DNA of 64,000 nucleotides from Porcincola sp945869225 (GCF_052118625.1 NZ_JBQKGW010000015.1:10084-74083); one strand, 5' to 3'; positions 25,113-34,086 are shown, counted from the first letter of the stretch. The notes: generated by a model not told the origin, from the letters alone. Made by a program: numbers and translations.

Positions 25113-26282
25113 ATGGAATTCAGCAGAACGGTGCAGCGGTTCGGAGATGAGATCTTCGCGGCACTCAATGAGAAGAAGATCGCGTTGGAAAAGCAGGGAA
25201 AGACGATCTACAACATGAGTGTCGGGACACCGGACTTTGAGACGCCGGAACACATCAAAAGAGCGCTGATTGAGGCAGCAAAGAAGCAGGACAGCTGGAA
25301 GTACGCGCTGCGCGATTCAGACCGGCTTGTCGAGGCAGTCATCTCTTATTATCAGAAGCGCTTCGGCGTGACGCTCAGGCCGGACCAGATCCAGAGCTGC
25401 AACGGGACGCAGGAGGGGATGGGCCATATCGGGATGGTGCTGGCGAACGAGGGCGATACGGTTCTTCTTCCGACGCCTTGCTATCCGGTTTTCATCACCA
25501 GCGTGAAGATGGCAGGGGCGGAACCCTGGTATTATCCGATGACCGCTGAGAATGGGTTTCTGCCGCGTGTGAGTGATATTCCGGAGGATGTCGCGCGTCG
25601 GGCAAAATACATGGTCGTGTCGCTTCCGTCCAATCCGATGGGCTCGGTCGGAACACCAGAGGTCTATGAGGAAATCATTGCCTTCGCGAAAAAGTACGAT
25701 ATCCTGATTGTCCATGACAACGCGTACAGCGATATCATTTTCGACGGGGTGGAGGGGAAAAGCTTCCTCAGCTATCCAGGTGCGATGGATGTCGGGGTCG
25801 AGTTCTTTTCTCTGTCGAAGAGCTTTAATCTGACGGGCGCGAGAATCAGTTTTCTTGTGGGACGCAGCGATGTCGTGCAGGCTTACAAGAAGCTGCACAC
25901 GCAGATTGACTTTGGTATGTTCCTGCCGGTTCAGGAAGCGGCGATTGCGGCGCTGACCGGACCGCTGGATTCCGTGAAGGAGCAGTGCCGGAAGTATCAG
26001 GAGAGAAGGGATGCGCTCTGCGGCGGGTTCCGCTCCATTGGCTGGGATATGGTTGACAGCCATGGGAGCATGTTCGTCTGGGCGCCGATCCCGAAGCAGT
26101 ATAAAAACAGGAATTCAATGGCGTTCTGCCTGGATCTGATCGAGAAAAGCGGTGTCATCTGCACGCCTGGCTCCAGCTTCGGACCGCTGGGAGAGGGATA
26201 TGTGCGCTTTGCGCTTGTGCTTCCGCCCGAAAAAATTCATGAAGCGGTGAATGCAGTCAAAAAGTCCGGAATCCTTGACTGA
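25113..26282 (+). CDS. class I/II PLP-dependent aminotransferase
   Basis: A 389-residue fold-type-I aminotransferase. Visible landmarks are the cofactor Asn/Asp/Tyr set (SNPMGSVG, VHDNAYSDI), the PLP lysine in SLSKSFNLTGARISF, and the C-terminal Arg in GYVRFALVLP. It is closest in pattern to LL-diaminopimelate or alanine/branched-chain transaminases, but the donor cannot be fixed. ATG 25113 is preceded at six bases by AGGAGG. It follows the hydroxyacid dehydrogenase and precedes an amino-acid importer. Confidence 0.88.
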   Translation: MEFSRTVQRFGDEIFAALNEKKIALEKQGKTIYNMSVGTPDFETPEHIKRALIEAAKKQDSWKYALRDSDRLVEAVISYYQKRFGVTLRPDQIQSCNGTQEGMGHIGMVLANEGDTVLLPTPCYPVFITSVKMAGAEPWYYPMTAENGFLPRVSDIPEDVARRAKYMVVSLPSNPMGSVGTPEVYEEIIAFAKKYDILIVHDNAYSDIIFDGVEGKSFLSYPGAMDVGVEFFSLSKSFNLTGARISFLVGRSDVVQAYKKLHTQIDFGMFLPVQEAAIAALTGPLDSVKEQCRKYQERRDALCGGFRSIGWDMVDSHGSMFVWAPIPKQYKNRNSMAFCLDLIEKSGVICTPGSSFGPLGEGYVRFALVLPPEKIHEAVNAVKKSGILD

Positions 26283-26330
26283 AAGTAAAATTATTTTCGA
26301 TAAATTGACATATTTCGTACAATTTGTAGC

Positions 26331-26359
26331 TTGACGCTCCGGAGTGTGAGTGTTAGTAT
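26331..26359 (+). promoter_or_regulatory. promoter of amino-acid ABC importer
   Basis: TTGACG (26331-26336), 17 bases, then TAGTAT (26354-26359). The predicted start near 26366 falls just before the attenuator hairpins. A second TTGACA at 26305 has no good -10. Confidence 0.65.
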
Positions 26360-26367
26360 TTTCATAT

Positions 26368-26440
26368 TCCGTAAGATAGCGGACAAGAGATGGAGTCTCG
26401 CGTAACTTTGCGATGGGGCAAAGTTCTGCGGGACTTTTTT
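26368..26440 (+). promoter_or_regulatory. leader attenuator with strong terminator
   Basis: The leader holds a small hairpin (TCCGT...GCGGA, 26368-26383) and then an 18-bp terminator stem with one mismatch (26394-26411 with 26418-26435) ending in six T. A short GAGA/TCTC pairing (26387-26390 with 26396-26399) uses bases from the 5' arm of the terminator and could act as an antiterminator. It lies 70 bases before the substrate-binding protein gene, so transcription of the importer is probably controlled by termination. The ligand or protein is unknown; it does not match T-box or known riboswitch consensus. Confidence 0.7.
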
Positions 26441-26510
26441 ACGCTGATCAGTCAGGATGGCTGAAAGGTGTCATGCCGGCCTGTGGGTGCCGGAAGCGGA
26501 GGAGATCAGG

Positions 26511-27422
26511 ATGAGGAGAAAGGTTGTTTCGGCGGTTCTTTCAGCAGCGATGGTATTCTCGATGGCTGGTGCCTGTGCGGCATTCGGCGGGGAGACAGAG
26601 GCAGCTTCCGGGACGGAGGCAGGAACGGAGGCATTCACAGAGAGCCCGGAGGGCTCTGGTCTGATCAAGGACGGGGTGTTCTCCATTGCAAACGAGTGCG
26701 GCTACGCACCGTACAACTGGTCACAGCCGGATGACTCGAATGATTCGGTTCCGATCGAGGACACCAGCGAGTATTCGAACGGCTATGATGTCATGATCGC
26801 GAAGAAGATCTGTGATGCGTATGGCTGGAAGCTGAAGGTCAACCGTCTGGACTGGGATTCTCTGATTCCGGCGGTGCAGTCCGGCCAGGTTGATGCCATC
26901 ATCGCAGGTCAGTCGATGACGGCGGAGCGCGCCAAGCAGGTAGATTTCGCGGGACCGTATCTGTACGCGACGATTGTGGTTGTCACAAAGAAGGACTCGA
27001 AGTTCGCGGGCGCGAAGGGTATCTCCGATCTGTCCGGAGGAAAGTGCACTTCCCAGATGGGAACGATCTGGTATGACACCTGCCTCCCGCAGATCAAGGG
27101 AGCGGATGTTCAGGAGGCAGCGGAGTCTGCGCCGGCGATGCTGATGGCGCTGGAGACAGGCGCGGTGGATTATGTCTGCACGGATATGCCGACGGCGCAG
27201 GGTGCAGTGGCGGCTTATCCGGATATGACGATTCTTGACTTCTCCGGTTCGGATGACGACTTCAAGGTATCGGACGAGGATGTCAACATCGGAATCTCTG
27301 TCAAGAAGGGCAACACAGCGCTCAAGAGCGAGATCGATGCGGTGCTGAATACCATGGACAAGAAGGACTTTGATGACATCATGGCGGATGCGATCAAGAT
27401 TCAGCCGATCACGAACAACTGA
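26511..27422 (+). CDS. polar amino-acid ABC transporter, substrate-binding protein
   Basis: A 303-residue periplasmic-binding-protein-like receptor of the family 3 (PBPb) type. The signal region ends AGACAAFGG, with MAGAC a weak lipobox. A short Glu/Thr/Ala-rich stalk follows, then the two-lobe domain (NGYDVMIAKKICDAYGW, LDWDSLIPAVQSGQVDAII, TAERAKQVDFAGPY). ATG 26511 follows GGAGGAGATCAGG; an earlier in-frame start gives no signal peptide. It heads a three-gene importer operon behind an attenuator. The exact amino acid is not readable. Confidence 0.9.
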   Translation: MRRKVVSAVLSAAMVFSMAGACAAFGGETEAASGTEAGTEAFTESPEGSGLIKDGVFSIANECGYAPYNWSQPDDSNDSVPIEDTSEYSNGYDVMIAKKICDAYGWKLKVNRLDWDSLIPAVQSGQVDAIIAGQSMTAERAKQVDFAGPYLYATIVVVTKKDSKFAGAKGISDLSGGKCTSQMGTIWYDTCLPQIKGADVQEAAESAPAMLMALETGAVDYVCTDMPTAQGAVAAYPDMTILDFSGSDDDFKVSDEDVNIGISVKKGNTALKSEIDAVLNTMDKKDFDDIMADAIKIQPITNN

Positions 27423-27464
27423 TCAGTGGCGGGAGTTGTCAGATTACAATAGCAGGATGATAAG

Positions 27465-28349
27465 ATGGAACAGTTTGTAAAATTGGGAAGTGATATGGCC
27501 TCCCTCTGGTCGAAGTATGGCGGGACGTATATGGGTGGTATCTGGCGGACGCTGATCCTGGCATCGGTCGGTACTGCGATCGGGTGCCTGATCGGTTTTC
27601 TGTGCGGCATTGTGCAGACAATTCCGGTCAGCCGGAACGATTCAGTGATCAAGAAGGTGATTCTGAAGATTGTTCAGGTGATTCTGAGGATCTATGTGGA
27701 AGTGTTCCGGGGGACACCGATGATCCTGCAGGCTGTGTTTATCTTCTATGGTCTTCCCTACTTCACCAACAATTCAATCCAGTTTGAGGGGAAGTGGCTG
27801 GTCTCCATCCTTGTCGTATCGATTAATACGGGCGCCTATATGACGGAGTCGATGCGCGGCGGAATCATATCGGTCGACCCGGGGCAGACCGAGGGCGCCA
27901 TGGCCATCGGCATGACGCATTTCCAGACGATGACATCTGTTGTTCTGCCGCAGGCAATCCGCAACATCATGCCTCAGATCGGAAACAACTTCATTATTAA
28001 CGTGAAGGATACGTCTGTGATGTTTATCATCGGGTTCACGGATTTCTTCGCTGTTCACAAGTCTGTCGTCGGCGCGACCTTCACTTACTTCCCGTCGGCG
28101 GCGATCGAGATGATCGGTTACCTGACGATGACGCTTTTAGCTTCCTGGCTTCTGCGGCTTCTGGAGAAGCGGATGGATGGAAAGAGCGACTATGAGCTGG
28201 TGGCGGTGGATCAGCTTACGCTTCCGGCCGGTGTTTATCATGTGAATGTGAAAAAGTCAGAGAAGAATATGAACCCGGATGAACGGGCAGCACTTCAGAA
28301 AGATGCCCAAAGCCAGATTGAGGACAGGTCAGGAAAGGAGGTACGCTGA
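27465..28349 (+). CDS. polar amino-acid ABC transporter, permease
   Basis: A 294-residue HisM/GlnP-type permease. It has a membrane core with VFRGTPMILQAVFIFYGLP and the ATPase-contact EAA loop (EGAMAIGMTHFQTMTSVVLP). The C-terminal 45 residues are a charged cytoplasmic extension not usual in the family. Its stop is one base from the ATG of the ATP-binding gene, so the two are co-translated. Confidence 0.92.
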   Translation: MEQFVKLGSDMASLWSKYGGTYMGGIWRTLILASVGTAIGCLIGFLCGIVQTIPVSRNDSVIKKVILKIVQVILRIYVEVFRGTPMILQAVFIFYGLPYFTNNSIQFEGKWLVSILVVSINTGAYMTESMRGGIISVDPGQTEGAMAIGMTHFQTMTSVVLPQAIRNIMPQIGNNFIINVKDTSVMFIIGFTDFFAVHKSVVGATFTYFPSAAIEMIGYLTMTLLASWLLRLLEKRMDGKSDYELVAVDQLTLPAGVYHVNVKKSEKNMNPDERAALQKDAQSQIEDRSGKEVR

Positions 28350-28350
28350 G

Positions 28351-29163
28351 ATGGCTGATCAAAATGTACAGACAGGCGGCAGTCCGTCGGGGCAGATGGA
28401 CGGGCAGGCCTCCGGAAGAACGGCCGCGGACGCCATCATCTCTGTCCGCCATCTCTCCAAGAGCTTTGGAAAGCATGAAGTTCTGAAGGACATTGATTTC
28501 AACGTGTTCAAGGGGGATGTGACAACGGTGATCGGGGCTTCCGGAAGCGGAAAATCGACGCTTCTGCGGTGCATCAACCTGCTGGAGACACCCTCGTCCG
28601 GACAGATCCTTTATCATGGTCAGGACGTCATGGGCAGACATATGGACGCGGCCGGATACCGTTCCCATGTGGGAATGGTCTTCCAGTCTTTCAATCTTTT
28701 CTACAATAAAAATGTCCTTGACAACTGCATGGTAGGGCAGATTCGTGTTCTGAAGCGGTCAAAGCAGCAGGCCTATGAGGAGGCAATCAAGTATCTTGGA
28801 AAGGTCGGGATGCTTCCGTACGTGAAGGCGAAGCCGAGACAGCTCTCTGGCGGACAGAAGCAGCGTGTCGCCATCGCGCGGGCGCTCGCGATGAATCCGG
28901 AGGTTCTGCTTTTTGATGAGCCGACATCTGCGCTCGATCCGGAGATGGTCGGTGAGGTGCTGGATGTTATGTCGGCGCTCGCGAAGGAGGGCATGACCAT
29001 GATTGTGGTCACGCATGAGATGGCATTTGCAAGGCAGGTCTCCACCCAGGTTGTCTACATGAACGATGGGGTGATCTGTGAGAGCGGGACGCCGGATCAG
29101 ATTTTTGGCAATCCGCAGAATGACAAGACGAAGGATTTCCTTGCACGTTTTCTGAAGAGATAA
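28351..29163 (+). CDS. polar amino-acid ABC transporter, ATP-binding protein
   Basis: A 270-residue GlnQ-type ATPase. After a 30-residue Gly/Ser-rich N-terminal tail come Walker A GASGSGKST, Q-loop VFQSFNLF, signature LSGGQKQRVA, Walker B VLLFDEPTSALDPE, and switch His VTHEMAFA. GGAAAGGAGG lies in the end of the permease gene. A terminator follows at 29220. Confidence 0.95.
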   Translation: MADQNVQTGGSPSGQMDGQASGRTAADAIISVRHLSKSFGKHEVLKDIDFNVFKGDVTTVIGASGSGKSTLLRCINLLETPSSGQILYHGQDVMGRHMDAAGYRSHVGMVFQSFNLFYNKNVLDNCMVGQIRVLKRSKQQAYEEAIKYLGKVGMLPYVKAKPRQLSGGQKQRVAIARALAMNPEVLLFDEPTSALDPEMVGEVLDVMSALAKEGMTMIVVTHEMAFARQVSTQVVYMNDGVICESGTPDQIFGNPQNDKTKDFLARFLKR

Positions 29164-29219
29164 GGCGGAAGTCAGCTGTAAGGCGGACATCTGAAGCAGG
29201 ATACAGACGTGAAAACAAC

Positions 29220-29275
29220 AAAAGCCGTCGCGGGCACACAGTGGGAAAGATCACAGTGCCGCGGCGGCTTTTTTT
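29220..29275 (+). terminator. Rho-independent terminator
   Basis: A perfect 14-bp stem (29220-29233 with 29259-29272) and a run of seven T end the importer operon. The loop is long and contains its own CACAGTG repeat. Confidence 0.9.
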
Positions 29276-29278
29276 GAA

Positions 29279-29328
29279 GGCGGCCGCCCGTCATCGGGTG
29301 CGGGGCACGAGATGACGAGGGAGCCGCC
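29279..29328. repeat. structured intergenic hairpin sharing the 23158 motif
   Basis: GGCGGC/GCCGCC outer arms, CGTCATC/GATGACG middle arms and GTGC/GCAC inner arms nest into one hairpin. The middle portion (29291-29313) matches the motif at 23158-23180 at 21 of 23 positions. No T-run follows, so it is not a simple terminator. Confidence 0.45.
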
Positions 29329-29398
29329 GTGTTGTTCACGCAGGCCGGAAGTGTGGTAAGATCTGGGCAGAGTCCGGATGAAAGGGAGGCGTTTTTAT

Positions 29399-29965
29399 AT
29401 GGTGAATCTGAGGGAGATTGAGGAGCAGAGTGCGCAGGCGGTCTCGGAGCTTCTGGAGGTGAGCCGTCTTGAGGAGGGCGATTTGTTTGTGGTCGGGTGC
29501 TCGAGCAGTGAGGTGCTGGGGGAGAAGATCGGGACACATACAAGCCTGGAGGCGGCAGAGGCCATCTACAGAGGGGTTGTGCGTGTGCTGCAGATGCGCG
29601 GAATCCAGCTTGCCGCGCAGTGCTGTGAGCATCTGAACCGGGCGCTTGTGGTGGAGCGCGAAACCTGCAGAGCCTTCAGCCTGGAGCAGGTGAATGCGAT
29701 CCCGCAGCCGAACCATGCCGGGGGTGCATTTGCGACAACAGCGTGGAAGCAGATGCAGGATCCGGTTCTGGTGGAAAGCCTGGAGCAGAAGGCGTCCGCC
29801 GGGATTGATATCGGGCAGACGCTGATCGGGATGCATATCCATCCGGTTGTGGTGCCTGTCCGGGTCGGAATCCGGAAGATCGGGGAAGCGGTGGTGACCT
29901 GCGCCAGAAGAAGGCCGAAGTATGTGGGCGGTCAGCGCGCAATCTATGATGAGAGGCTGATGTGA
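29399..29965 (+). CDS. UPF0340 / TIGR01440 family protein (YwlG-like)
   Basis: A 188-residue conserved protein of the YwlG family, widespread in Firmicutes, function unknown. It shows the family blocks FVVGCSSSEVLGEKIG, AAQCCEHLNRALVVE, PQPNHAGGAFA, GIDIGQTLIGMH and CARRRPKYVGGQRA. ATG 29399 is nine bases after AAGGGAGG. Its stop overlaps the maf ATG by one base (TGATG), implying translational coupling. Confidence 0.9.
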   Translation: MVNLREIEEQSAQAVSELLEVSRLEEGDLFVVGCSSSEVLGEKIGTHTSLEAAEAIYRGVVRVLQMRGIQLAAQCCEHLNRALVVERETCRAFSLEQVNAIPQPNHAGGAFATTAWKQMQDPVLVESLEQKASAGIDIGQTLIGMHIHPVVVPVRVGIRKIGEAVVTCARRRPKYVGGQRAIYDERLM

Positions 29966-30642
29966 TGGACAAGATACGGTTGATCCTGGCTTCTCAGTCG
30001 CCGAGAAGGCTGGAGATTCTCAGGCAGATCGGTTTCCAGCCGGAGGTGATCGTGAGCGGGATTGAGGAGCATACAGAAGAAACGATTCCGGAGCGGGTGG
30101 TCATGGATCTCTCCCGTCAGAAGGCGGAGAATGTGGCGGTCAGGCTTGCTGCTTCTCTTATACCGGCGAAGCATCCGGCCGGACGACAGTCAGAATCCAT
30201 GGAAAGGGCATCAGGCAGGGAGACATCGGGACAGAACCCTGCGGACAGCAGACGGGAGCCGGCTGTGGTTGTGCTCGGCGCGGATACGGTGGTCTGCACA
30301 GGCGGGAGAATTCTTGGAAAGCCTCACTCGCATGAGGAGGCGGAGGAGATGATCCGGCTTCTTCAGGGACACACGCATCAGGTCTGCAGCGGCGTTACGC
30401 TGATCGGGACGGGCCTGGGCAGAAGCGTGACATTCGCGGAGACGACAGAGGTCGAGGTTGCGCCGATGACAGATGAGGAGATCCACGACTACGCGTACAG
30501 CGCGGAACCGATGGACAAGGCAGGAGGGTACGGTATTCAGGGATTTTTCGGCCGTTATATCACGGGCATCCGGGGAGATTATACGAACGTGGTCGGTCTC
30601 CCGGCCAGTGCTGTCTACGAGAACCTGAAGAAACTGTTCTGA
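29965..30642 (+). CDS. maf: Maf-family nucleotide pyrophosphatase
   Basis: A 225-residue house-cleaning enzyme that hydrolyses modified or canonical nucleoside triphosphates to monophosphates. Signature parts are LASQSPRRLEIL, VLGADTVV, GKPHSHEEA and the C-terminal KAGGYGIQGFFGRYITGI. About 30 extra residues (SLIPAKHPAGRQSESM onward, around residues 58-90) sit between the first strand pair and VLGADTVV, making it longer than the usual 190-200. Coupled to the YwlG gene upstream. Confidence 0.9.
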   Translation: MDKIRLILASQSPRRLEILRQIGFQPEVIVSGIEEHTEETIPERVVMDLSRQKAENVAVRLAASLIPAKHPAGRQSESMERASGRETSGQNPADSRREPAVVVLGADTVVCTGGRILGKPHSHEEAEEMIRLLQGHTHQVCSGVTLIGTGLGRSVTFAETTEVEVAPMTDEEIHDYAYSAEPMDKAGGYGIQGFFGRYITGIRGDYTNVVGLPASAVYENLKKLF

Positions 30643-30709
30643 GCGGCGCCGCGCGATTCGGGTCGCCGTGGAATCATTCTGATGGAGGTTCTGGCTGAAA
30701 ACGCTGATT

Positions 30710-32029
30710 TCAGAATCTGACGGTGATGGTCGTTCCGACGCCGGGGGCGGAATCAAGTGTCAGGCTGGCATTGTGGAGCAGGACGATGTGCTTGACAAGT
30801 GCGAGACCAAGTCCTGTTCCGCCGGTCTTCTTCGAGCGGCTCTTGTCAACACGGTAGAAGCGCTCAAAAACACGGTCCTGCTGTTCTTTTGGAATCCCGA
30901 TTCCATTATCCTTCACCACCAGGACACTCTGCCCTTCTTCCGTATAGACAGAGACCTTCACATAGCCGCCGGGATAATTGTACCGGATCGCGTTGTCACA
31001 AAGATTCGTGACAAGCTCACTCAGCATTTCTTCTCTTCCGAGAACCATGGCAGGCTTTCCTTCATAATACAGATGGACCTTGTTCTTCCCGGCGGAGACC
31101 TGCAGATTGTACACACAGCAGCGGGCAATCTTGTCGAGGTCGACCTTCTCGAACGGCTGACGGTCTTCAAAGTTGTCCAGCTGGGACAGCTTGATGATGT
31201 CATTGATCAGGGACAGGAGCCGTCTGGCATTCGATTGAATTTCACCGGCAAAACGTGTCACATCGGAGCCGGAGGCCATCCCATTTTCAATCAGCTCCGC
31301 ATAGCCGGAAATGGCTGTCAAAGGTGTCTTGAGCTCATGGGAGACATTCGCCGTAAAGTCCTGCCTCATCTTCGCAGACTTCAGGATGTCCTCATGCTGG
31401 GCCCGGATCTTGTTCGCAAAGGGAACCAGCTCCGGATAAGGCGGCTCCATGGAGGATCCGATATTCTCCGCCATGGTATCGATCGGTGATACAAGACTTT
31501 TTGTCAGAAAATGAGCGAGCGCGATGCTGAACAGGATGGCAAGCGCGATGATCGCGAGGAGCCCTGGCAGAAAAGCCTCAAACAGAGACAGCATGTTGCT
31601 CTTGACCTTCGCGACGCGGATCACCGTCTGATTTGGCAGAAGGAGCGCATAGTAGAAGGTACTCTTATTCAGAGTGTCGGAGCGGCGGACGGTCGTCCCG
31701 CTTCCTTTTTCCAGTGCCTCCCGGAATTCCGGCCTGTTTGCGTGGCTGGGCAGCTCTGAGGCATCTGTCCGGTTATCGTACAGGACAGTCCCGTCCTTGT
31801 CGATCCATGTGATCCGGATCTCATCGGAGCCAAACGAAAAACGGGCGGCGGAGGATTTGGGAGGGTCATCAAACAAGCCGCTGTCACGGAGAATATCCGC
31901 ATCGGAGGCAAGGTCAGCCTCAAGCTGCGACTGAAACAGCTGATAGGTCACGATCGTGCCAAGCAGCCCTGTCAGGATGATGGCGATGATCGAGATGAGA
32001 AGAAGGCTTGCATTGATTTTTTTCTTCAT
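30710..32029 (-). CDS. PhoR-like sensor histidine kinase
   Basis: A 439-residue membrane histidine kinase. Two helices (residues about 8-28 and 150-172) flank an extracytoplasmic sensor region. A HAMP-like linker, the phosphoacceptor His in ANVSHELKTPLTAISGY, and an ATPase domain (NLCDNAIRYN, VKDNGIGIPKEQQ, GGTGLGLALV) follow. It starts 31 bases after the Na/phosphate symporter gene and shares its operon, next to pstSCAB. This placement and the Pho boxes suggest it is PhoR. No response regulator is adjacent; the nearest is at 46089. Confidence 0.88.
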   Translation of the reverse strand: MKKKINASLLLISIIAIILTGLLGTIVTYQLFQSQLEADLASDADILRDSGLFDDPPKSSAARFSFGSDEIRITWIDKDGTVLYDNRTDASELPSHANRPEFREALEKGSGTTVRRSDTLNKSTFYYALLLPNQTVIRVAKVKSNMLSLFEAFLPGLLAIIALAILFSIALAHFLTKSLVSPIDTMAENIGSSMEPPYPELVPFANKIRAQHEDILKSAKMRQDFTANVSHELKTPLTAISGYAELIENGMASGSDVTRFAGEIQSNARRLLSLINDIIKLSQLDNFEDRQPFEKVDLDKIARCCVYNLQVSAGKNKVHLYYEGKPAMVLGREEMLSELVTNLCDNAIRYNYPGGYVKVSVYTEEGQSVLVVKDNGIGIPKEQQDRVFERFYRVDKSRSKKTGGTGLGLALVKHIVLLHNASLTLDSAPGVGTTITVRF

Positions 32030-32060
32030 TGAAACCCTCCCTTTCTGTCCTTTCTGCCAT

Positions 32061-33848
32061 TTATGCTTCTGCTTTCGGGAGAAGATACCGCGCCTCCATC
32101 TCCCGCAGCCCTTTCTTATAGGCCTCGCTGTTTCTTGTCTTGATGATGTCCTGATACTCGTGGACGCCGATTTCGTCTTCCTTCAATGATAATGTACACA
32201 CCGCGATATTAGAGCAGTGATCGGAGATACGCTCCATGTAGGTTGTCAAATCTGCCAGGATAAAGCCAAGCTCAATTGTACACCTTCCCTTGCGCAGGCG
32301 TTCAATATGGCGCTGCTTTTCCTCCAGGTTCAGGGCGTCGATGACTTCCTCGAGCGGCAGGACGTACTCTGCCTTCTCCGTATTCAGCGTGCAGAAAGAG
32401 TCGGTGGACATGTCCAGAATGTCCGTGACAGCCTGGCGCATGACCTTCAGCTCGCTGCAGGCCTCGCTCGAAAAATGAAGCTTCTTTTCATCCATTTCCC
32501 GGAAGGTGTCCGAGATGCCGACCGCATGGTCCGAGATCCGCTCGAAGTTTCCGATGTTGTGCTGGATCAGTGAATACAGGCGGCTGTCCTTCTGGGACAT
32601 GTCATGCCCCGGAATCTGGATCAGGTAGCTTCCGATCTTGTCCTCCAGAGTGTCGATGGTATTCTCAAGCTCCCTGATTTTAACGTCCAGATCCTCGTCA
32701 AAACCGGAATCGATCATGGACAGGGCATCTGTGACGGCTTCGCGGGAGAGCTCGCTCATGTGGTTGGTCACATACCTTGCCTGTTCCAGCGCCATCGCAG
32801 GACGATCCAGCAGATGGACGTCAAGCCTTCTGAGAACAGCGGCAGCATCCTCCGCAACATCGGATTTCGAGTGCTTGTCCGGGACGGTCAGGATGGCCAG
32901 CTTCATCAGCTGGTTGCCGAACGGGAAGAGCACGATCGTTGTGATGATGTTGAACAGGCTGTGGATGATGGCGATGCCGGCCGGTGTTGCCATCTCTCCC
33001 ATGAAGGTAAAATGCACAAAGTGATTCAGCGTGTAGAAGGTCAGCATGAACAGGACAGTGCCGATCAGGTTGAAGTACAGGTGAATCATCGCCGCACGCC
33101 GTGCGTTCTTCCTTGTTCCGATGGAGGAAATGAGCGCCGTGACGCAGGTTCCGATGTTCTGTCCCATGATGATCGGGATGGCTGTCTTGAACGGCACGAC
33201 CCCGGTCAGTGCCAGTGCCTGCAGGATACCAACAGAAGCAGATGAAGACTGGATGATGGCGGTGACCGCCAGTCCCATCAGAGTGCCGAGCACCGGATTG
33301 CTGAACATCAGCAGAATGGATGTGAAGCGGCTGTCATCCGCGAGGGGCGCAACGGCATCCGACATCGTCTCCATTCCGAACATCAGGATGGCGAATCCCA
33401 TCAGGATCATACCGATGTTGTGCTTCTTTTCCTTCTTGGAAAACATGAGGAAACAGATGCCGATCAGTGCCAGAACTGGAGAAAATGAGGAAGGCTTGAG
33501 CAGCTTGATCCACACGGCATTCCCGCTGACCCCGGTCAGGGAGAGCAGCCAGGAGGTCACGGTGGTCCCGATGTTGGCACCCATGATTACGCCGACGGCC
33601 TGCTCCAGCTTCATGATACCGGAGTTGACGAAGCCGACTACCATGACGGTCGTCGCAGATGAAGACTGGATGACGGCCGTGACGGCCAGACCGAGGAGGA
33701 CACCGGAAAAGCGGGTGGAGGTCAGTTTTTCCAGCAGCTGTTCCATGCGGCCGCCGGAAAGCATCGTCAGCCCGTCTCCCATGGCCTTCATGCCGTAGAG
33801 GAACAGTGCCAGGCCGCCGATCAGCGTGAGAATAGAGAAAATGTTCAT
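32061..33848 (-). CDS. Na/phosphate cotransporter with PhoU-like C-terminus
   Basis: A 595-residue paralogue of the symporter at 9290. The paired core motifs are VIQSSSATTVMVVGF and IIQSSSASVGIL, with about eight helices to residue 320. A longer PhoU-like C-terminal domain follows (FERISDHAVGISD, YMERISDHCSNIA). Start 33848 (MNIFSIL) follows AGAGGA; the longer upstream reading lacks homology. A Pho box at 33980-33996 and a TTGACA at 33958-33963 on the minus strand lie upstream. Confidence 0.9.
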   Translation of the reverse strand: MNIFSILTLIGGLALFLYGMKAMGDGLTMLSGGRMEQLLEKLTSTRFSGVLLGLAVTAVIQSSSATTVMVVGFVNSGIMKLEQAVGVIMGANIGTTVTSWLLSLTGVSGNAVWIKLLKPSSFSPVLALIGICFLMFSKKEKKHNIGMILMGFAILMFGMETMSDAVAPLADDSRFTSILLMFSNPVLGTLMGLAVTAIIQSSSASVGILQALALTGVVPFKTAIPIIMGQNIGTCVTALISSIGTRKNARRAAMIHLYFNLIGTVLFMLTFYTLNHFVHFTFMGEMATPAGIAIIHSLFNIITTIVLFPFGNQLMKLAILTVPDKHSKSDVAEDAAAVLRRLDVHLLDRPAMALEQARYVTNHMSELSREAVTDALSMIDSGFDEDLDVKIRELENTIDTLEDKIGSYLIQIPGHDMSQKDSRLYSLIQHNIGNFERISDHAVGISDTFREMDEKKLHFSSEACSELKVMRQAVTDILDMSTDSFCTLNTEKAEYVLPLEEVIDALNLEEKQRHIERLRKGRCTIELGFILADLTTYMERISDHCSNIAVCTLSLKEDEIGVHEYQDIIKTRNSEAYKKGLREMEARYLLPKAEA

Positions 33849-33979
33849 GTTCGATCCTCTGAGGATGTGAAATCCTGATCCTGAACGCAGCAGGTTTCTG
33901 AAGAATGTCTGAATGCCGCGTCTCCTTAAAGAATACATCAGAAACATATCATGTCCGTGTCAATAACAATGGTTATTTA

Positions 33980-33996
33980 TGTAAAGGATTTGTAAA
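33980..33996 (-). promoter_or_regulatory. Pho box for symporter–kinase operon
   Basis: On the minus strand, two TTTACA hexamers start 11 bases apart. A TTGACA -35 candidate (33958-33963) follows 16 bases downstream. The 303-base gap 33849-34151 is otherwise the shared control region of the phosphate genes. Confidence 0.65.
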
Positions 33997-34007
33997 GTGG
34001 ACCTGAC

Positions 34008-34024
34008 TTTACATAACTGATACA
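34008..34024 (+). promoter_or_regulatory. Pho-box-like repeat facing pstS
   Basis: TTTACA (34008-34013) and GATACA (34019-34024) start 11 bases apart on the plus strand. They are the mirror image of the minus-strand pair, with an 11-base centre. It is far (about 130 bases) from the pstS ATG, so direct control needs testing. Confidence 0.45.
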
Positions 34025-34086
34025 TTGTTTTCTCCAAGGCGTTTCACACTTTACGGGACCTTGGTGGAAAGGGAGTCTTTGCGGGT

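Noticed and set aside
26368..26440. Classical ANTAR double-hairpin in the importer leader
   Set aside because: The two small loops do not fit the required six-base loop with A at position 1 and G at position 4, so only a generic attenuator is claimed.
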